Positions 15,053 to 22,472 of a stretch of 34,137 bases of DNA are shown here, piece by piece. Source of the stretch: a virus; the IMG/VR virus record IMGVR_UViG_3300009034_001919, positions 1-34,137 of that record; one strand, written 5' to 3'. A program made the translations under genes and the position numbers. The notes below the pieces were generated by a model. That model saw only the letters and a list, made by a program, of their open reading frames with translations, was not told the DNA's origin and ran no database searches. The first letter of the stretch is position 1. Every line of letters begins with the position of its first letter.

Positions 15053-15156
15053 TTATTTACCTCCTTTATTTCATGACCGCAGTTTGAGCATTTATAAACT
15101 TCTCCAAACTCGAATAAGGTGTTGAAGTCACACTCGGAGCACTTTCTACTTCTCAT
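15049..15156 (-). CDS. Tiny zinc-ribbon protein
   Basis: 35 residues with CSEC at residues 6-9 and CSNCGH at residues 24-29, a complete minimal zinc ribbon. It overlaps the preceding glycosyltransferase by 8 nt and the next GTG start in a GTGA junction. Its last codons carry GGAGGT, the strong ribosome-binding site of the next frame. Function unknown; it may bind a partner enzyme of the cassette. Confidence 0.65.
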   Translation of the reverse strand: MRSRKCSECDFNTLFEFGEVYKCSNCGHEIKEVNK

Positions 15157-15931
15157 TTTCTGAAAGTGTTCCCCGTTTATGTTCTTTCAAGTTGAAACAG
15201 TTCTCTCTTTCAATCAATTTTCCCATGCCTCCTTTCGCGGCTTGATGCCAGAGCGCACCACCCCAACCTCGATGATCAAGGTGATATCCCGCATTCTCTT
15301 TATCAACATAGATGTTGCCCTTGACCTCTTTAATTTTCTTTGCGAGAGGAACTATTTGATTTGCCTTGTGATAATCATAGCATTCAGGAAAGCCATTTGT
15401 CTCTAGTAGAAAGGGGTAAGGAAACGCCGCGTAGAATAACTCAAATGGGCTTCCTACCCAAAGTGGACCCCCTTTGGGTTGACCCGTCCAGTGTTTTTCC
15501 CAGATTGATAGAGGGTGATCCATGTGTTCACCCTTTGGACATGGAGAATAGAAGGCACTAAGGGAAATCATGGTCATGTCTCCCCTTTCCTCGCTACATA
15601 AAGCGATTTTTTTCAAGCTGTCTGGAGGAAGCCAAATGTAGTCGTTTAATAAGACGACAACGTCTCCCCTACTTAAGAGAACACCAGTGTTATAGGCGTT
15701 GATAAGGTTAAATGGTAGTTCTGGAAAACATTTTTTCTTTGAGGAACCAACGTATGAGGTTGGAATATCGTGTTTCTCAAGGTAGTCGTAGACGGCATCC
15801 CGTCGTTCGGTCATTTCATCCACGCAGATAAGTTCATAGTCCGTAAATGTCTGACCCTTTAATCCATCTACCAACACATCGTAGCCCCCAGGTCTGTATG
15901 TTAAATATACCAAACTAATTCGTGGTGGCAT
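15146..15931 (-). CDS. Glycosyltransferase family 2 (GT-A fold)
   Basis: 261 residues. ISLVYLTYRPGGYDVLVDGLKGQTFTDYELICVDE is the GT-A nucleotide-binding opening. NAYNTGVLLSRGDVVVLLNDYIWLPP holds the region of the usual DxD motif, here ND-Y rather than a perfect DxD. Further on come LLETNGFPE and a YHLDHRGWGG motif with His residues near the metal site. It probably adds a hexose or similar sugar in the cytoplasm. It overlaps the pyruvyltransferase gene by 17 nt. Confidence 0.8.
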   Translation of the reverse strand: MPPRISLVYLTYRPGGYDVLVDGLKGQTFTDYELICVDEMTERRDAVYDYLEKHDIPTSYVGSSKKKCFPELPFNLINAYNTGVLLSRGDVVVLLNDYIWLPPDSLKKIALCSEERGDMTMISLSAFYSPCPKGEHMDHPLSIWEKHWTGQPKGGPLWVGSPFELFYAAFPYPFLLETNGFPECYDYHKANQIVPLAKKIKEVKGNIYVDKENAGYHLDHRGWGGALWHQAAKGGMGKLIERENCFNLKEHKRGTLSENEK

Positions 15932-16802
15932 CCAAAATCTCCTGCACCATTTCCTTCAAACCAGTTCTAACTCCGTCTATTCGATATTTAAGGTTTTTCC
16001 TTTCATGGCTCCAGTTTTGCATAAGATGACCGTACACTTCAATTATGTTGTCTCCAGATTTAACCCAGTGAGGATACTCAATGGTAGAGCACACGTCCTC
16101 CACCTTTCTAAACTCCATCTCCACAGCAATCGCGGGAATGTTATTTATTAACGCGATACAGAAGGGATGAAGTCTGTTACCAAACCAGAAGGAGGACTTA
16201 CATATTCCATAATAGGCTTCCTCTAAGGTAAACGGAAAGCCCTTATCGCCTTGAGCCGAAGAGAACTGGATAAGCATTGGTGGTTCTCCCCTAAGTTCTT
16301 GTATGGTATCAAAGGCGTGATCCAACCACGCCGAATCCACGTTCCTATGGGGTCTAAATACACCGCCCATAACTGGGTTCTTATCGAGTTGTTCGTCCTC
16401 AAACAGGAAAATAGGATCTCCACATACACTTATCTTAGATGTATTAAACCCTGCTTCATCTAATCGCTCTAGACTCACTGCACCCCTAACCGCTATTAGA
16501 GATGCCCTATCCCACAAATACCGTAGTCCCCCCATGTCTTGGAACTCTCTCACGCCAGTCCCAAAGATAACAAACGGCGTTTCACTAGACTTTAAATAGT
16601 TTTGCAATTCGGAGAATGGATGACCAAGAAGGCTTCCTCCGCCCAAGATGACCAAATCCAAGTCTTTATAGCTTCCGTGACCAAGTGGCAGGATTTGCCA
16701 TTTTATCTCTGCGTGTCTATTGAACTCGTCTTGAATTGCCTTGGCGAGAAACTCGTCACTATAGGCATTAAACCCGTAGAAGCCCACCAGACCTATCTTC
16801 AT
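15915..16802 (-). CDS. Polysaccharide pyruvyl transferase-family protein
   Basis: 295 residues. MKIGLVGFYGFNAYSDEFLAKAI opens a GT-B-like fold. DLDLVILGGGSLLGHPFSELQNYLK, the FGTGVREF stretch, AVRGAVSLERLDEAG and SFWFGNRLHPFCIALINNIPAIAV are the signature segments of the family that transfers pyruvate from phosphoenolpyruvate onto sugars as ketals. Such groups give surface glycans negative charge. Some members of the fold have other roles, so the substrate is uncertain. It starts in an ATGA overlap with the methyltransferase gene. Confidence 0.8.
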   Translation of the reverse strand: MKIGLVGFYGFNAYSDEFLAKAIQDEFNRHAEIKWQILPLGHGSYKDLDLVILGGGSLLGHPFSELQNYLKSSETPFVIFGTGVREFQDMGGLRYLWDRASLIAVRGAVSLERLDEAGFNTSKISVCGDPIFLFEDEQLDKNPVMGGVFRPHRNVDSAWLDHAFDTIQELRGEPPMLIQFSSAQGDKGFPFTLEEAYYGICKSSFWFGNRLHPFCIALINNIPAIAVEMEFRKVEDVCSTIEYPHWVKSGDNIIEVYGHLMQNWSHERKNLKYRIDGVRTGLKEMVQEILDATTN

Positions 16803-17494
16803 GACCCCACCTTCTGAAGGTTAATTGTTATCACAGTGAAAGGTTTTACAATCCCCGTTTCGGTTGAGTGCCCGATTACTGATGTTGAGGGGGGATTCAT
16901 CCATTGTAATCCTAAATCATCACAAATTGTTTTAGTTGTCACCATGGAAATGGCGCTACCATCCTCAGACAAGTCAGTGAATACATCGAAGGTGAAGCAA
17001 ATAGACCCCCCCATTTTCGTAACACGTATAACATCCTCTACATATCCTCCATATGGTGGGTTAAGGTGCTCTAGGACGCTTACACAGGCAACCTTGTCGA
17101 AGAAACAGTCTCTATAGGGAAGCCCCAACTCTATGTCCCCCAAATGAAAAGTGACGTTATTCACCCCTAGTTTGCGCCTTCCCACTTCCAAGAAGGGAAT
17201 CACAGCTTCATCTATGTCAAAGTTATATATCTGCTTGCACGCTCTCGCCAAGATGAATTGAAGTGGTCCCCATCCGCTGGCTAGGTCTAGTATGATGTCG
17301 TTCTTCTTAGGGCTCAATATGTTGTACGCCCAAGGATACTCGAAGATCCTGCTCCAATGAAGAGATGCATAATATTTAGGGTCATGATATTCCATGGTTT
17401 CCTCTATCTTCAGCAATTCATGTATTACGCGGAAGAAGTATGGTCGACACGCGGTCGCGGGGTCATACCACCCGATGAAACCCTTTACTCGCAT
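16799..17494 (-). CDS. Class I SAM-dependent methyltransferase
   Basis: 231 residues from ATG 17494. IILDLASGWGPLQFILARA is the SAM-binding motif I, FDIDEAVIPFLE carries the acidic residue for the ribose, and VACVSVLEHLNPPYGGY is motif IV/post-IV of the Methyltransf_11 type. It probably methylates a sugar or lipid-linked glycan, though the acceptor is not visible. The frame is also open to a GTG at 17506, but that GTG lies inside the GAGGTG ribosome-binding site, and the same GAGGTGCATAG context precedes another ATG in this window, so 17494 is preferred. Confidence 0.8.
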   Translation of the reverse strand: MRVKGFIGWYDPATACRPYFFRVIHELLKIEETMEYHDPKYYASLHWSRIFEYPWAYNILSPKKNDIILDLASGWGPLQFILARACKQIYNFDIDEAVIPFLEVGRRKLGVNNVTFHLGDIELGLPYRDCFFDKVACVSVLEHLNPPYGGYVEDVIRVTKMGGSICFTFDVFTDLSEDGSAISMVTTKTICDDLGLQWMNPPSTSVIGHSTETGIVKPFTVITINLQKVGS

Positions 17495-18588
17495 AATTCT
17501 ATGCACCTCTTCTTGAAGGCATTATAATTTTCGTCTTCGTCTGGGTAGAACCACTCTCCACTTGGCGCGTATCTAGAAATCGTTACCTTATCTGGCTTCG
17601 TTCTTTTTATGAATTCCAGAGTCTTCTCTCGGTCCTCATCTTCTTCCCTAGGAAAACCATACATTAGATACACCTTTGCAACTATACCAACATCTTTAAT
17701 CTTCCATATGGCATCTTCCAGAACCTTAATGGTTGTCTGCTTATTCATCAAATCCAAGACTCTCTGAGAGCCGCTTTCAACTCCGATGTGAACTTCCCCG
17801 CATCCAGCCCATCTCATCCGTTGTAGAAGATACTCGTCGAGGGCATCAGCCCGAGTTATGCAAACCCATGTAGCGTCAATTCTCCTGTTCCTCTTTAGTT
17901 TACAAAATTTTATTATGCGTTTACGGCTGAGGGTGAAGATATCATCCACATACCTGAAGTGGGTCACATCAAAATGATTTATCACGTCGCTCATTTCCAT
18001 GACCATTCTCTTTGGGGAGTGAAAGCGTACTTTACTGGTTTGGGGAATCTTAGTGCAGAACGAACAGTTATATGGACATCCTCGTGATGATATGAGCGTG
18101 GTGGCGCCAGTGCCACATTCCTGTCCATGAATACCAGTGTAGTCCACAACATTTGAAAAGAGGTGTCTCGCTGGGAGAGGTAGTGAATCTAACTCCTTAA
18201 TATATCCCGCGTCTATGATTGGTTTGTTCAACTCTCCACAGACTATGTCGCTGAACGCATGTTCTCCCTCTCCAACTATGACGTGATCACAGCCAGTGTC
18301 CTGTAGAACTTGATTTGGGTAGAGAGATGGATGGATGCCCCCTAAAACCACCTTTCCCCTTTCCATTAACCTAATCGAAGTTGTTCTTGCAGAGGGATAT
18401 GTTGCCGTAACCGCTGTGACTCCATACACATCTGCATCGAGGATTCTGGGCGATTCATTCACGTCTGCAACTGAAACAGAGTGCCCTTTTTCCTCTAATA
18501 CCGCGGCGATGTAGGCAAGTCCTAGTGGGAGATATGCTCTTGGTTGTCTCAGTTGTTTCTGGAGGGGAACCACTAAGACGACATTCAT
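17485..18588 (-). CDS. B12-binding-domain radical SAM enzyme
   Basis: 367 residues. The N-terminal 1-130 is a cobalamin-binding Rossmann-like domain (LPLGLAYIAAVLEEKGH, then VVLGGIHPSLYPNQVL, HVIVGEGEHAF); the classical His ligand for B12 is not evident. The radical SAM core follows with CPYNCSFC (C171, C175, C178) binding the 4Fe-4S cluster, then EVHIGVESGSQRVLDLMNK and YLMYGFPREEDEDREKT. Relatives methylate or rearrange unactivated carbons in cofactors, antibiotics and lipids. In this cassette it may methylate a sugar or polyprenol carrier. Activity needs anaerobic conditions and host-supplied cobalamin, suggesting an anaerobic host. It overlaps its neighbours on both sides. Confidence 0.85.
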   Translation of the reverse strand: MNVVLVVPLQKQLRQPRAYLPLGLAYIAAVLEEKGHSVSVADVNESPRILDADVYGVTAVTATYPSARTTSIRLMERGKVVLGGIHPSLYPNQVLQDTGCDHVIVGEGEHAFSDIVCGELNKPIIDAGYIKELDSLPLPARHLFSNVVDYTGIHGQECGTGATTLISSRGCPYNCSFCTKIPQTSKVRFHSPKRMVMEMSDVINHFDVTHFRYVDDIFTLSRKRIIKFCKLKRNRRIDATWVCITRADALDEYLLQRMRWAGCGEVHIGVESGSQRVLDLMNKQTTIKVLEDAIWKIKDVGIVAKVYLMYGFPREEDEDREKTLEFIKRTKPDKVTISRYAPSGEWFYPDEDENYNAFKKRCIELCE

Positions 18589-19127
18589 GTCTTATACGCC
18601 TCTATTATCATATCCCAATAACAGCCTGGAAGGGGTTTAACCATCACCCTCGTAAAGCCTACGTCCCTAAATAGTTGCTTAGCATAATCTGGGGAAAAAG
18701 CGGATTTATGATAGTTCCCCGTCTCATCCCATGTACCCTCTTGCCCCCCATATAGAAGAGCATTCTCCTCAATTCCTATTTTATTTCTTCTAATTATCTC
18801 CTTACATTGCTCAAACGTGTTAGGACCGATAAGAACGACAGCCCCATTTGGTTTGAGAATTCGATAGATTTCCTTGGCAAAGTGAGAACTGTATCTCCAT
18901 CCTATGTGTTCTATAACCATGTTGCCGAACACCCCGTCGTAGCTTTCGTCCTCTATTGGAAACGTCTTCTCCAAGTCGGCTACTATGTCCACCGTCGGAA
19001 GCTCCCTGAAGTCCACGTTAGGTCTGAAAATTGGGGTCTCTCCACCGCCTAGTTCCAGTATCTTCTGGTCGAGTTCAAATGGGGTAGTATAGCTCTGCTT
19101 CGTCGTAGGGATGATTATGCTCACCAT
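18585..19127 (-). CDS. SAM-dependent methyltransferase paralogue
   Basis: 180 residues. QKILELGGGETPIFRPNVD is motif I; PTVDIVADLEKTFP, YDGVFGNMVIEHIGW and EIYRILKPNGAVVLIGP are the following Methyltransf_11 elements. ALLYGGQEGTWDETGNYHKS is shared with the first domain of the preceding gene, so the two arose by duplication. It starts 7 nt inside the previous gene with no ribosome-binding site, directly after an A9 run. Its translation may depend on coupling or on frameshifting from the upstream gene. Confidence 0.82.
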   Translation of the reverse strand: MVSIIIPTTKQSYTTPFELDQKILELGGGETPIFRPNVDFRELPTVDIVADLEKTFPIEDESYDGVFGNMVIEHIGWRYSSHFAKEIYRILKPNGAVVLIGPNTFEQCKEIIRRNKIGIEENALLYGGQEGTWDETGNYHKSAFSPDYAKQLFRDVGFTRVMVKPLPGCYWDMIIEAYKT

Positions 19128-20377
19128 TGTTTTTTTTTAGATTCGTCGTCCAATCCTTGCAAATAGCGTTGGTAGGGTTGTAGTTCTTGTACTTCTTCCT
19201 GAACTGTGATAACTGGTTTTCTGACATAAACTTTTTCTGGCTCGCCTACAAGCACCCTATCTTCTGCCTTTACATGAAAATCTGGTTTCTCAGCTTCAAT
19301 ATACAGGGAGTGGTCAGGAAAGCTGTCCACGGTTTCTCTCATAATCACGTCTGAGCGGGACTTTCCATATTCTGGGTTAGTTATATTGATGAAGCCGACA
19401 CTCTCCATTTTCTTGGCTAACGACCAAAAGTTGTAAAGGGTCTTATGTCCCATGAATGCTAGTCTAAAGAAAGCGTCTGCGTTATCCTCAGCATTCTTAA
19501 CTTCAAACTCTTCGGCATAGGTTTCCTTGAATATACCCAGCTTCTCTATGAACGTCTCCAAGTCAGGCGTGGACAGCCTTATCACTCCGTTGGGCTTCAA
19601 TATTCTGAATGATTCACATAGAAATTGACTTCCCTCTTCCCGAGTCAAGTGTTCCACGAGGTGATGCGCCGTAATCAAATCCACAGAGTTATTCGCCCAT
19701 CGTAGGGGTTTGGTTACGTCACAGTATTCAAAGATGTGTCCTTTAGCTTCCACTGCCTTTTTGATGTCCCCACGGATGTCGCAGTTTATCCACCCGTCGC
19801 CTGTAGTCACAGTGAAACTTCCGAAGTTGATTTTTGTCAATATATCCGATTTGTCGTCAACCTTATACGCGGACACTATCATGTCCTGTGATTCGGGATT
19901 TGGATAGTCAATTATCTTCACGTCCTTGAACCCCGCCTCATTCAACAGCTTCGTAATGAACGGACGGCTGAAGAAGACCTTATGTGTGTCATCTGAGTAG
20001 CCTTGTCCCCCGTATAGGAGATTACTATCATCAAGGTTAATCTCCTCAGGGGGCTTCTGAAGTATCTTCTTTATCTGCTTGTAGGTGTCGGGAACCACGA
20101 ACACTGCTGGCGAGCCTGGTTTCAACACGTTATAGCACGACTTGAAGTATCCCTCGATTTTACGCCATGACATGTGCTCAGCATTCCAATTGCTGAATAT
20201 TCCGTCGAACTTACCGAGGTCGGAGAAGTCACCCTCAAGGTCGCGTACTATGTCCACGGTGGGAAGTGCTCTGATGTCCACGTTTGTTGTCTTCAACCCT
20301 TGAACTCTTAGAGGACGTTCCCCCCCGCCGACTTCGAGTATGTGGTCGCCCTGATTGAAGGGTAGTTGGAAACTCAA
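19121..20377 (-). CDS. Two-domain SAM-dependent methyltransferase
   Basis: 418 residues. Domain 1 (1-175): HILEVGGGERPLRVQ as motif I, PTVDIVRDLEGDF, EHMSW and LLYGGQGYSDD. Domain 2 (about 180-330): INFGSFTVTTGDGWINCDIRG, DLITAHHLVEHL and FRILKPNGVIRLSTPD. Both are class I methyltransferase folds. Domain 1 is paralogous to the next gene, while domain 2 is a different subfamily. The last 70 residues are charged, ending DDESKKKQW, where the three Lys codons form an A9 run. Acceptor substrates are unknown; glycan methylation is most consistent with context. Confidence 0.82.
   Translation of the reverse strand: MSFQLPFNQGDHILEVGGGERPLRVQGLKTTNVDIRALPTVDIVRDLEGDFSDLGKFDGIFSNWNAEHMSWRKIEGYFKSCYNVLKPGSPAVFVVPDTYKQIKKILQKPPEEINLDDSNLLYGGQGYSDDTHKVFFSRPFITKLLNEAGFKDVKIIDYPNPESQDMIVSAYKVDDKSDILTKINFGSFTVTTGDGWINCDIRGDIKKAVEAKGHIFEYCDVTKPLRWANNSVDLITAHHLVEHLTREEGSQFLCESFRILKPNGVIRLSTPDLETFIEKLGIFKETYAEEFEVKNAEDNADAFFRLAFMGHKTLYNFWSLAKKMESVGFINITNPEYGKSRSDVIMRETVDSFPDHSLYIEAEKPDFHVKAEDRVLVGEPEKVYVRKPVITVQEEVQELQPYQRYLQGLDDESKKKQW
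19130..19138 (-). other. A9 slippery run at the methyltransferase gene junction
   Basis: In the upstream frame the mRNA reads TCT AAA AAA AAA CAA TGG TGA. A -1 slip on A-AAA-AAA continues as ACA ATG GTG AGC, which is the frame and start of the downstream methyltransferase. The site is 7-15 nt before the upstream stop and would yield a fused three-domain protein. Polymerase slippage on the run could have the same effect. Confidence 0.4.
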
Positions 20378-21435
20378 GATGTCAGCTCCGCGTATAGCTT
20401 CTCATATTTCAATTCTATCTTCTCCCAGCTATTTTGCTCCGCCGTCTTTCTAGCGTTCATCGCCATATACTTAAGGTTGTCAAAGTTGTTTTTAAGGTCA
20501 TCTATACACGTAGCCAACGCGTCCACATCTCTGACGGGAAAGGTGAATCCACTACGTCCATTTTCGATTAACTCGGCTGAACCCGCCCCCACTGAACCAA
20601 CAATAATTTTCCCATAAGCCATTGATTCAAGAAGGGTTAAACCAAAGCCTTCAGAGACGCTTGGGTGCACATAAACGGAGAATAAAGGCATTATTTCATC
20701 TAGGCTGTTGAATCCACCGTAGAGGTGATATTTGCCTCCTGTAGCCCATTGTTCTAAGATAGGCTTCATTTGTTTGGAACCTCGTCCGAAGAATATGAGT
20801 GTTGAATCATCATAGTTTAGTTTACTCCATGCCTCCACAAGATAACGAAGTCCCTTATCAGGTCCGAGTGCCCCTATGTAACCGATGTTGGTAAACTTCT
20901 TTGGGTAGTTCACCTGTTCTGGTAAACTAACTCCGTGTCGAATGACTTCTATTCGTTTAGGCTTGATATTCTCCCTTATCCACTTTGCACTTCGACTGGA
21001 CGGCGTTATCACGGCGTCCGCCTCTTTCAGATGACTCCACAGGGCTTCTCGGAGGTATGGATCGGTGTTATGTTTGAAGGGGTAGGTTCCTTGTCCGTAC
21101 ATTCGCTCGTGTTCCTCTATGCTCTCCTTCAAATTGTGGGCGGGGCAGTTGACCACATACTTCTTTGGAGTGAGCCTGTTGAGTATCGCTGTCGCGGGGG
21201 AGCAACTAAGGTGAGCTATATCAGGGTTTTTAACTTTTAAAAGGAGAGATGCAAAGTAGTCATACAGAAACGGATTGAATGGATAATACTTGTCTATCTT
21301 TTCACCTATCTCTGCCCTCGTAATAACCTGGTATAGGAGGGTGGGCTTCCTTAATGCCTCTATTTCATGGTGACATACTAATCCAGCGCCTGTGGTAGGG
21401 TTAACGTGATCGAAGGTTACATAGACCGAGGATAT
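20374..21435 (-). CDS. Glycosyltransferase family 4 with an apparent AUA start
   Basis: About 353 residues. The C-terminal half is classical GT4: IGYIGALGPDKGLRYLVEAW, LIFFGRGS and SEGFGLTLLESMAYGKIIVGS with EX7E. The N-terminal GT-B half is encoded upstream of the first GTG (21156): VTFDHVNPTTGAGLVCHHEI, then KPTLLYQVITRAEIG, and ending KNPDIAHLSC. That half has no stop and no ATG, GTG or TTG. An ATA at 21433-21435 stands seven bases after GGAGG and three bases after the stop of the preceding small gene, so it is the likely start. Role: transfer of a sugar in the cytoplasm. An ATGA-type overlap links it to the next gene. Confidence 0.75.
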   Translation of the reverse strand: MSSVYVTFDHVNPTTGAGLVCHHEIEALRKPTLLYQVITRAEIGEKIDKYYPFNPFLYDYFASLLLKVKNPDIAHLSCSPATAILNRLTPKKYVVNCPAHNLKESIEEHERMYGQGTYPFKHNTDPYLREALWSHLKEADAVITPSSRSAKWIRENIKPKRIEVIRHGVSLPEQVNYPKKFTNIGYIGALGPDKGLRYLVEAWSKLNYDDSTLIFFGRGSKQMKPILEQWATGGKYHLYGGFNSLDEIMPLFSVYVHPSVSEGFGLTLLESMAYGKIIVGSVGAGSAELIENGRSGFTFPVRDVDALATCIDDLKNNFDNLKYMAMNARKTAEQNSWEKIELKYEKLYAELTS

Positions 21436-21437
21436 TG

Positions 21438-21572
21438 TTATTCCTCCTCAAGGTCATATAATAAACCTAGTCTCTTCAATTCCTCTCGAATCACATTTCT
21501 AACGCTCCAAGTAACAAAATGTGATACCAACAATGCACAAACTATTACCACCATAATGAGAATCCAATCCAT
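21438..21572 (-). CDS. Single-span membrane micro-protein in the sugar cassette
   Basis: 44 residues. One N-terminal transmembrane helix (WILIMVVIVCALLVSHFV) is followed by a charged amphipathic helix ending LYDLEEE. GAGGTG six bases before the ATG supports the start. Its last codons GAG GAG GAA TAA provide the ribosome-binding site for the next glycosyltransferase, so the pair is translationally coupled. It may tether cassette enzymes to the membrane. Confidence 0.65.
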   Translation of the reverse strand: MDWILIMVVIVCALLVSHFVTWSVRNVIREELKRLGLLYDLEEE

Positions 21573-21575
21573 TCA

Positions 21576-22400
21576 TTACACCTCTGGAACCCTGACATTT
21601 CCACCAGTTTCTATGACGAGCATTCCCGCGTGTGAAAGGCGCACATCTGCCAGACACCAAACTCGGTGTCCCAGCGTCTTTGCCTGAGTCATCATCCAAA
21701 AATCCTCTGACATGCTATCCGGCGTCTCCCAGTGAAAGTAAGAGTATTCGCCAGCCTCATCCCTTGGAACTATTTGTTGAAGGTCTTCAAAAACCTTTCG
21801 TCGCATAAGGCAGAATCCAAGACCTGCCACTGAAACGGTGAACCAGTTTCCCGACCATCCGCCGATGTGGACGAATCCTGTCTTCTTCTCAATTACTCCT
21901 TTTTTACACTTTGGACACGGCGTGCCCCACTCTGGTTGAGTTTGATGCTCCTTGTTAGGGAAGTCGGTCTTGCATTCTCGGCAGTACCTTCTCTCCCCCC
22001 TGTTCCAGATGGCGTAGTTGAAGCCGTGCTTCTGCTTCGCACGGTACAACCCCGTGACTATACTCTCCCCACTCTGTTCCATAGCCTCGTAGAGGACACG
22101 CAGGGCCTGATTGGGGTCACGGTTCTGCGTCTCGACTACGTTGTCGCCATCCACCCACAGAAAATGTGTGGCGTCGGTGGCTAAAGCCTCCCTTACGAGA
22201 GTGTTACGGGCTACAGGAAGTGATGGCACGCGGCAGAGGAAGTGAAGCTTCTTACACCAGTCAAGGGGTCGGGCGACAAGGGGAATCCACTGCTTCTGCA
22301 CAAACTCCGCGAGCCATCCATTTCGGTGAGGATATAGGATGGCAATAACTGGAGGGGCGGCGGCGGTTGTTTTCACTGGTGGGGGTAAATGCCATGCCAT
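21576..22400 (-). CDS. GT-A type glycosyltransferase with zinc-ribbon insert
   Basis: 274 residues. FLWVDGDN (DGD at 84-86) is the metal/nucleotide-binding motif, and SVAGLGFCLMRRKVFEDL with SEDFWMMTQAKTLGHRVWC and LSHAG complete a GT-A glycosyltransferase. Between strands, residues 140-165 carry CREC and CPKC, a zinc ribbon inserted in the catalytic domain. VPSLPVARNTLVREAL resembles GT families common in viruses. It is the first gene of the sugar cassette. There is no ribosome-binding site, but a TTAAATA box stands at -25, so translation is likely leaderless. Confidence 0.8.
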   Translation of the reverse strand: MAWHLPPPVKTTAAAPPVIAILYPHRNGWLAEFVQKQWIPLVARPLDWCKKLHFLCRVPSLPVARNTLVREALATDATHFLWVDGDNVVETQNRDPNQALRVLYEAMEQSGESIVTGLYRAKQKHGFNYAIWNRGERRYCRECKTDFPNKEHQTQPEWGTPCPKCKKGVIEKKTGFVHIGGWSGNWFTVSVAGLGFCLMRRKVFEDLQQIVPRDEAGEYSYFHWETPDSMSEDFWMMTQAKTLGHRVWCLADVRLSHAGMLVIETGGNVRVPEV

Positions 22401-22424
22401 ACGGGTATAGAGGTGGATTAGATG

Positions 22425-22431
22425 TATTTAA
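22425..22431 (-). promoter_or_regulatory. TATA box of the sugar cassette
   Basis: The minus strand reads TTAAATA 25-31 nt before ATG 22400, preceded by an A-rich stretch that may serve as the TFB-binding element. The gap is 72 nt and lacks a Shine-Dalgarno sequence. The same TTAAATA spacing is found before the gene at 34037. Confidence 0.6.
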
Positions 22432-22472
22432 CTATTTTTGTACTTCGGTTCAAAGGATGATTGTGTCTATGG

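Noticed and set aside
20374-21156. Short 260-residue glycosyltransferase starting at GTG 21156
   Set aside because: It would lack the N-terminal GT-B domain, which is encoded in frame directly upstream.
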